DNA from: an uncultured Clostridium sp.
GTDB lineage: Bacteria; Bacillota_A; Clostridia; TANB77; CAG-508
Assembly (NCBI GenBank): GCA_946491915.1
Contig: CAMLYR010000079.1
Location: 1-7,094, forward strand
Direction of reading: 5' to 3'
DNA: 7,094 nt
A program made the position numbers and the translations under genes. Below are positions 6,560 to 7,094 of this stretch, piece by piece (position 1 is the stretch's first letter; every line of letters begins with the position of its first letter). The notes under the pieces were generated by a model. That model had not been told where the DNA came from. It made no database searches and worked only from the letters and a program-made list of their open reading frames with translations.

Positions 6560-6612
6560 AAAAAGTCAGAACCCGCAAAAACCTTGTAAAATAAGGCTCC
6601 ACGGGCTCTGAC
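6560..6612 (-). terminator. Rho-independent terminator of the right-hand gene
   Basis: Read on the minus strand, an 11-nt arm GTCAGAGCCCG (6612-6602) pairs fully with CGGGTTCTGAC (6575-6565), with one G-U pair, followed at once by TTTTT (6564-6560). The 26-nt loop contains an inner stem AAGG/CCTT (6593-6596 with 6582-6585). On the plus strand the G-U pair becomes an A-C mismatch and no T-run follows, so the element is directional. It lies about 135 nt after the stop at 6748 and would insulate the operon from read-through. Confidence 0.7.
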
Positions 6613-6620
6613 GCTTTCCG

Positions 6621-6644
6621 GTCCGTTCGTCCTTGCAAACGGAC
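6621..6644. repeat. Small hairpin beside the terminator
   Basis: Perfect 7-bp arms GTCCGTT and AACGGAC around a 10-nt loop. There is no T-run on either side. It may be part of the same transcript end structure as the neighbouring terminator. Confidence 0.4.
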
Positions 6645-6747
6645 ACCTGTGCCATATTCGGCGGACAGTCTGCGACATAATTAGCGGACAAGTGAGGACA
6701 CATTAACCAGACAAGTCTTGCATTACTTTGTCTGTATCCATGCGGCA

Positions 6748-7094
6748 TTATCTTCCTTCCGTATTTTTTACATAAATTGTGCTTCGTGCCGCGCCCTCTT
6801 TTCTCAAATAAGCACTCTCAACCATATTCATTAAAACGGCTCTTGCTCTACGCTGTTTTACTCCTAAAAGCTCTGCTGCCTTGGCTGTCGTAATGGAGTT
6901 ATTTTTCAATACATATTTAAAAATCTGCTGCTCCTGCTCATTATCCGGCAGTTTCGCCATCGTATCCGGCATTTTTTCCGCACTATCCGATACTTTTTCA
7001 ACTGTATCCGGCACTCCATCAGCACTATTCGGCACTTTTCCCGTAGTATCTGGCACTTTATTGGCATTAATAAAGTCATTATGATCCTTGGTTT
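6748..7094 (-). CDS. C-terminal part of a probable COG2865/AlbA_2-type ATP-binding protein (5' end beyond window)
   Basis: The reading frame is open to the right edge (codons for TKDHNDFINANK precede the GTG at 7056), so this is the tail of a longer gene rather than a small gene starting there. The visible ~115 residues contain six degenerate heptads (VPDTTGK, VPNSADG, VPDTVEK, VSDSAEK, MPDTMAK, LPDNEQE). A winged-helix-like domain follows, with QQIFKYVLKNNSITTAKAAE then LLGVKQRRARAVLMNMVE, and a basic wing region ends at EGR. From family knowledge, Schlafen/AlbA_2-type 'ATP-binding' or 'RNA-binding domain' proteins of Clostridia often end in VPDK-type repeats plus a winged helix; other transcriptional regulators remain possible. 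It shares strand with the operon but is separated from it by a terminator and a dedicated promoter, so it is probably not part of the system. Confidence 0.6.
   Translation of the reverse strand, partial: TKDHNDFINANKVPDTTGKVPNSADGVPDTVEKVSDSAEKMPDTMAKLPDNEQEQQIFKYVLKNNSITTAKAAELLGVKQRRARAVLMNMVESAYLRKEGAARSTIYVKNTEGR
6931..7056 (-). repeat. Six tandem 21-bp repeats encoding heptapeptides
   Basis: Six in-frame 21-bp units on the minus strand with a conserved GTGCCGGATAC-like core encode (V/M/L)(P/S)(D/N)(T/S/N) plus three variable residues. Units have diverged mostly at the last three codons. Such a tract is prone to unit gain and loss and likely forms a flexible linker before the winged helix. 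Confidence 0.75.

Larger units (their letters stand above)
6302..6747. other. Intergenic region upstream of the operon, mosaic composition
   Basis: About 445 bases without a supported gene. Bases 6302 to about 6480 are extremely AT-rich and hold the operon promoter and inverted repeat. From about 6490 the sequence becomes clearly more GC-rich and matches the composition of the gene to the right. That part contains three TACACCATTT copies (6502-6546), a terminator (6560-6612), a small hairpin (arms GTCCGTT 6621-6627 and AACGGAC 6638-6644), and several GGACA-type motifs between 6660 and 6715. Two overlapping minus-strand frames are open here (72 and 60 codons), but they overlap each other and run through the terminator, with no RBS or domain seen. 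Confidence 0.6.

Noticed and set aside
6460..6748. Two overlapping minus-strand frames (6460-6678 and 6566-6748)
   Set aside because: They overlap each other in different frames, run through a directional terminator hairpin, and lack an RBS or known domain. They may be remnants or a repeated intergenic element, but not supportable genes.

Overview
The window looks like an accessory region of a low-GC Firmicutes (Clostridia/Lachnospiraceae-like) chromosome. This rests on strongly AT-rich genes, clear Shine-Dalgarno sites (AGGAGG, AAAGGTGA, AGGAG) and the style of the gene cut by the right edge. Taxonomy is inference; no rRNA or other marker is present.

The core is one leftward (minus-strand) five-gene operon spanning about 6301 down to 157. 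In transcription order it encodes: a calcineurin-like metallophosphoesterase with a helical C-terminal extension (6301-4988); an all-helical protein matching the GTPase-associated system helical protein GASH (4984-3920); a TRAFAC-type P-loop GTPase (3902-2922); a second, divergent P-loop GTPase (2929-2075); and a large GTPase-associated protein 1 (GAP1) with a type-2 N-terminal domain (2088-157). Junctions are 3 nt, 17 nt, an 8-nt overlap and a 14-nt overlap, and each gene has its own ribosome binding site, so the genes are almost certainly co-expressed. To my knowledge this set corresponds to the GTPase-centred (double-GTPase/GAP1/GASH) biological conflict systems predicted by comparative genomics. 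I know of no biochemical characterisation. A plausible model is that the two GTPases form the nucleotide-controlled switch, GASH and GAP1 are the partner or scaffold proteins, and the phosphoesterase is the effector or nucleotide/nucleic-acid-processing enzyme. That division of labour is inference.

Upstream of the operon (6302-6747) is an intergenic stretch. Its left part is very AT-rich and holds a convincing extended -10 promoter (TGA-TATAAT at 6361-6369) and an 8-bp perfect inverted repeat between promoter and RBS. Its right part is more GC-rich and holds a short repeated motif, a hairpin, and a rho-independent terminator (6560-6612) for the gene to the right. That gene (6748 to beyond 7094) is the C-terminal end of a protein with six degenerate heptapeptide repeats (VPDTxxK type) followed by a winged-helix-like domain. 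It is probably the tail of a COG2865/Schlafen-AlbA_2-type ATP-binding protein.

The left edge (1-156) carries no convincing gene. It does hold a 23-bp segment 19/23 identical to part of the right-hand terminator hairpin, in the same orientation, so related sequence flanks the AT-rich cassette on both sides. Together with the base-composition contrast, this fits an inserted defence-type cassette.
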